Positions 61,333 through 64,000 of a stretch of 64,000 nucleotides of DNA are shown here, in pieces (position 1 is the stretch's first letter; every line of letters starts with the position of its first letter). The DNA is taken from contig OX243819.1 in NCBI GenBank assembly GCA_945859605.1, positions 2,176,861 through 2,240,860 on the forward strand. Direction: 5' to 3'. The notes beneath the pieces are model-generated. The model searched no databases. It was not told the DNA's origin and saw nothing but the letters and a program-made list of their open reading frames with translations. The DNA comes from Lumbricus rubellus (taxonomy: Eukaryota > Annelida > Clitellata > Crassiclitellata > Lumbricidae). The position numbers and the translations under genes were made by a program.

Positions 61333-64000
61333 ATGGATTTAAAGAAAAGTAGTTTAAGAAACATGAACCATGTTGAACACTTGCTCGACTCATCGGTTCC
61401 TGACATTAAGGTTCCTACGCTTACACCCACACCTGGTAAGTACAAACCAGTAGCGCCTAAGAGAAAATACAAAAATAGGGTTAGAGCTAAAATAAATGAT
61501 TTTGCGGATTGGTTACTTAGTTATGTACCCGAACGAGATAATAAAGCAGTTAATGAAAAACTGGAATCGTTGAAGTCAACTGTTTCCAGGATATTTGATA
61601 AAACTAAAATTCTAGAAACAGCGTCAGCTATTAAAGGATTCACCAAGCAATATAGAATAGATGGAATTAATGGAATGGATGCCTCGTCGTTTCTTGATTT
61701 CGTCAGACCGCAGGTAGTTAATCTGTTGTCGAACAATCGCCAGACAAAGACTAATTTAGTTCTTACTTGTACTATGGAACGAGTAGATATGAAATCTGGA
61801 ATAGTTAATTCTGAGGATATACCATTCGTTTCCAGGGCAGAAGTTATTTTAGAAGCAACCGACTTGAATGAAATATACAGCAGAAAGAAGGATAAAATCA
61901 TGGAGTCTATTGCTAGTTTTCAGATGCAAGGAAGTAATTGGAGATTTAAAGCTGTTGTAAAATTAGATATAAATACGGTAAAATATACCCCCTTAAGAGG
62001 TAGTTCTTACATTCCACTTCCCAGCTTCTTAGCTAATAAAAAGGCTATTATAAATATGAAAAACGACGACGAAGAATGTTTCAAATGGTGTATCACTAGA
62101 GCTTTGAATCCGGTTGTAAAAAATCCGGAAAAAATAACGAAAGCTTTGAAAGAACAATCGAAAAAACTTAATTGGAGTGGTATTGAGTTTCCGGTAGCGA
62201 CTCATGCTAATGTGATAGGTAAATTTGAGAGAAATAACAATATTAATGTTAATGTATTCGGTTATGAAAAACATGTCTATCCGCTTTATCTGTCTAACTG
62301 TGAAAGCGATATTTGTGTAGATCTATTGCTTATTTCCAACGGAGAACGGAAACATTATTGCTGGATAAAGAATTTTAACCGATTGATGACGTTCCGAACA
62401 GCAAATTCGCATTATTCAGCGCACTATTGTAAAAGGTGTATGAATGGTTTCACAACGACAGAAGCGCTTAACAACCATGATGAGTACTGCAAACACCATA
62501 ACGCACAAAAAATAGAAATGCCAGAACCAGGAACTATGTTAAGTTTTAAAAATTATAACAATTCTATGAGGGTTCCGTTTATAGTCTACGCAGATTTTGA
62601 GTCTTTTGTAAAACCGATCGATACATGCCAACCAAATCCAGAGTTGTCGTACACTAATAAATATCAAAAGCATATTCCTAGCTCCTTTTGTTACCACATA
62701 AAATGTTTCGACGATAGTGTATATTCTCAAGATCCTGTGACGTTTACGGCTGAAAGCGAAGATGATGATGTTGGTCAAATATTTGTAGATAAACTAGAAG
62801 AGAATATAAAACAAATATATAATCAATTTAAATTCCCTAAGAAGATGATATTTACAGAAGAGGACAAGAAGTGTTTTGATGGAGCTACTATATGCCATAT
62901 CTGTGAAAAAACGTTGGGCGAAGACCGAGTGAGAGATCACTGTCATCTTAGCGGTAAATTTAGAGGGGCTGCTCATAACATTTGTAATTTAGACTATAAA
63001 GTCCCCAAGTTTTTCCCTGTAGTGTTTCATAATCTTTCCGGGTACGATTGTCATCTGTTCATTAAGAAACTGAGAGGTAATAATGGAGAGAAAATTAATT
63101 GCATACCTAATAACGAGGAAAAGTATATATCTTTTAGCAGAGAGGTCGTTGTTGATAAGTTTGTAAATAAAGAGGGAAAAGAGATTACCGTCAAGCGACA
63201 ACTGCGTTTTATCGACAGTTTTAAATTTATGGCTTCTAGTCTTGATGCTTTATCGAGGAACCTAAGCAAAGACCAGTGTAAAAATATTGGGAAACGATAT
63301 ACTGGAAAGAAGCTCGATCTTTTGCTGAGAAAAGGCATATATCCTTATGACTACGTCGATTCATTTACTACCTTTAATGAAACCGAACTACCACCAAAAT
63401 CCGCTTTCTATTCTAAGCTAAATGATTCGAATATTAGCGATGAAGACTACGAGCATGCAAAAACGGTATGGAAGGAATTTGGATGCAAAACATTCAGAGA
63501 ATATCACGATTTATACAACGTTTCGGATGTTCTGTTACTTGCCGATGTTTTCGAAAACTTTAGAGATGTGTGTATGAAGAACTATACGCTTGACCCTGCA
63601 TGGTATTTTACATCTCCTGGTTTAGCCTGGGATGCCGCTTTAAAATTGACAGGCGTGAAATTGGAGTTATTGAATGATTACGATATGATTCTGATGCTTA
63701 GGCAAGGGATGAGAGGAGGAGTGAGCACAATATCAAATCGTTACGGGAAAGCGAATAATAAATATATGAGCGATTTCAATAGTAACGAAAATTCTACATT
63801 TATTACTTACCTGGATGCGAATAATCTATATGGATGGGCTATGATCAAAAATTTACCTACTCACGGGTTCAAATGGATGAACGAAGATGAATTAAAAAAT
63901 TGGAGAAGTATTCCATGCATATTGGAAGTTGATTTGGAATATCCTAAAGAGTTACACGACCTGCATAACGATTTTCCGTTAGCCCCCGAAAGCATTGAGA
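61333..64000 (+). CDS. polB: Protein-primed DNA polymerase B, cut by the window edge
   Basis: 889 codons are open with no stop up to the edge. Visible in order: an N-terminal region of about 350 residues without clear motifs, where the terminal protein may lie; a C2HC finger (C366, C369, H382, C386); exonuclease motif I Asp421-Phe-Glu423 in YADFES; an HNH/endonuclease VII-like insert (CHIC at 521-524, DHCHLSGKFRGAAH at 535-548, C551); exonuclease II HNLSGYD (566-572); exonuclease III YNVSD (728-732); and polymerase motif A YLDANNLYGW with Asp828. Motifs B and C lie outside. This enzyme replicates the element from protein-bound ends with proofreading. It is the last gene of the rightward series. 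Confidence 0.92.
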   Translation, partial: MDLKKSSLRNMNHVEHLLDSSVPDIKVPTLTPTPGKYKPVAPKRKYKNRVRAKINDFADWLLSYVPERDNKAVNEKLESLKSTVSRIFDKTKILETASAIKGFTKQYRIDGINGMDASSFLDFVRPQVVNLLSNNRQTKTNLVLTCTMERVDMKSGIVNSEDIPFVSRAEVILEATDLNEIYSRKKDKIMESIASFQMQGSNWRFKAVVKLDINTVKYTPLRGSSYIPLPSFLANKKAIINMKNDDEECFKWCITRALNPVVKNPEKITKALKEQSKKLNWSGIEFPVATHANVIGKFERNNNINVNVFGYEKHVYPLYLSNCESDICVDLLLISNGERKHYCWIKNFNRLMTFRTANSHYSAHYCKRCMNGFTTTEALNNHDEYCKHHNAQKIEMPEPGTMLSFKNYNNSMRVPFIVYADFESFVKPIDTCQPNPELSYTNKYQKHIPSSFCYHIKCFDDSVYSQDPVTFTAESEDDDVGQIFVDKLEENIKQIYNQFKFPKKMIFTEEDKKCFDGATICHICEKTLGEDRVRDHCHLSGKFRGAAHNICNLDYKVPKFFPVVFHNLSGYDCHLFIKKLRGNNGEKINCIPNNEEKYISFSREVVVDKFVNKEGKEITVKRQLRFIDSFKFMASSLDALSRNLSKDQCKNIGKRYTGKKLDLLLRKGIYPYDYVDSFTTFNETELPPKSAFYSKLNDSNISDEDYEHAKTVWKEFGCKTFREYHDLYNVSDVLLLADVFENFRDVCMKNYTLDPAWYFTSPGLAWDAALKLTGVKLELLNDYDMILMLRQGMRGGVSTISNRYGKANNKYMSDFNSNENSTFITYLDANNLYGWAMIKNLPTHGFKWMNEDELKNWRSIPCILEVDLEYPKELHDLHNDFPLAPESIE

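Larger units (their letters stand above)
53649..64000. mobile_element. Maverick/Polinton element, left 10 kb
   Basis: A compact gene set with a chromodomain integrase, packaging ATPase, capsid-like proteins and protein-primed polymerase B defines a Polinton. All frames are open and intergenic gaps are 16-86 bp. The integrase and phospholipase-like genes point left and nine genes point right. A maturation protease, usual in this group, is not in the window and may lie beyond the right edge. The left boundary is approximate. Confidence 0.9.

Overview
Organism and setting. This is animal nuclear DNA, AT-rich by eye, with a tandem cluster of C2H2 zinc-finger genes, several non-LTR retrotransposon pieces, tRNA-derived SINEs, and many short DNA transposons. 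A self-synthesising Maverick/Polinton element starts near 53.65 kb and runs off the right edge. No bacterial operon, CRISPR array or organelle gene is visible. The frequent AGGCCTAT-type words and foldback elements with 15-bp terminal subrepeats (reminiscent of the sea-urchin TU elements) suggest an invertebrate deuterostome such as an echinoderm. That is inference and I am not sure of the phylum. Layout of 0-50.4 kb. Six zinc-finger genes lie head to tail on the + strand: A (6-2852, broken by two stop codons), B (8383-9621), C (17977-19905), D (30413-32728), E (40543-41865) and F (48546-50345). A, C and D form one subfamily, B and E a second, and F stands apart. The A-to-B block is duplicated as the D-to-E block, flanks included. 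All copies end in the same roughly 150-residue tail, which carries one isolated C2H2 finger. B to F share an upstream 3' splice site, so each open reading frame is probably a single last exon. Spaces between the genes. The paralogous blocks act as empty-site controls for one another, so I could delimit many insertions to the base. They include a 5'-truncated RTE-like LINE (12795-15502, TSD TGTATGTTCA), a piggyBac-like element (15681-16694, TTAA), a pogo-like element (24626-26727, TA), a CCGG-flanked hairpin (36592-37044), and at least eight families of foldback elements. The foldback families have different termini and 8-9 bp target duplications, but many share one internal minisatellite built on AAATAGAAGCTGGATTGATG. 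This modular foldback system is the most unusual feature of the window. Region 50.4-53.6 kb holds LINE tails, a SINE flanked by three copies of a 17-bp repeat, and little else. Region 53.65-64 kb is the Polinton. On the - strand are a chromodomain integrase and, before it, a zinc-ribbon plus phospholipase A2-like protein whose frame could pass into the integrase by -1 frameshifting on an A9 run. On the + strand come a packaging ATPase, a penton-like minor capsid protein, a membrane-active core-like protein, a dUTPase-fold protein lacking catalytic motifs, a DUF8207-like protein, a pVI-like amphipathic protein, a double-jelly-roll major capsid candidate, a SAP plus NUMOD1-like DNA-binding protein, and a protein-primed DNA polymerase B cut by the window edge after motif A. 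Intergenic gaps are 16-86 bp, several with an ACTTATA motif just before the start codon. All these frames are intact, as expected of a young or still functional element with a virus-like gene set.
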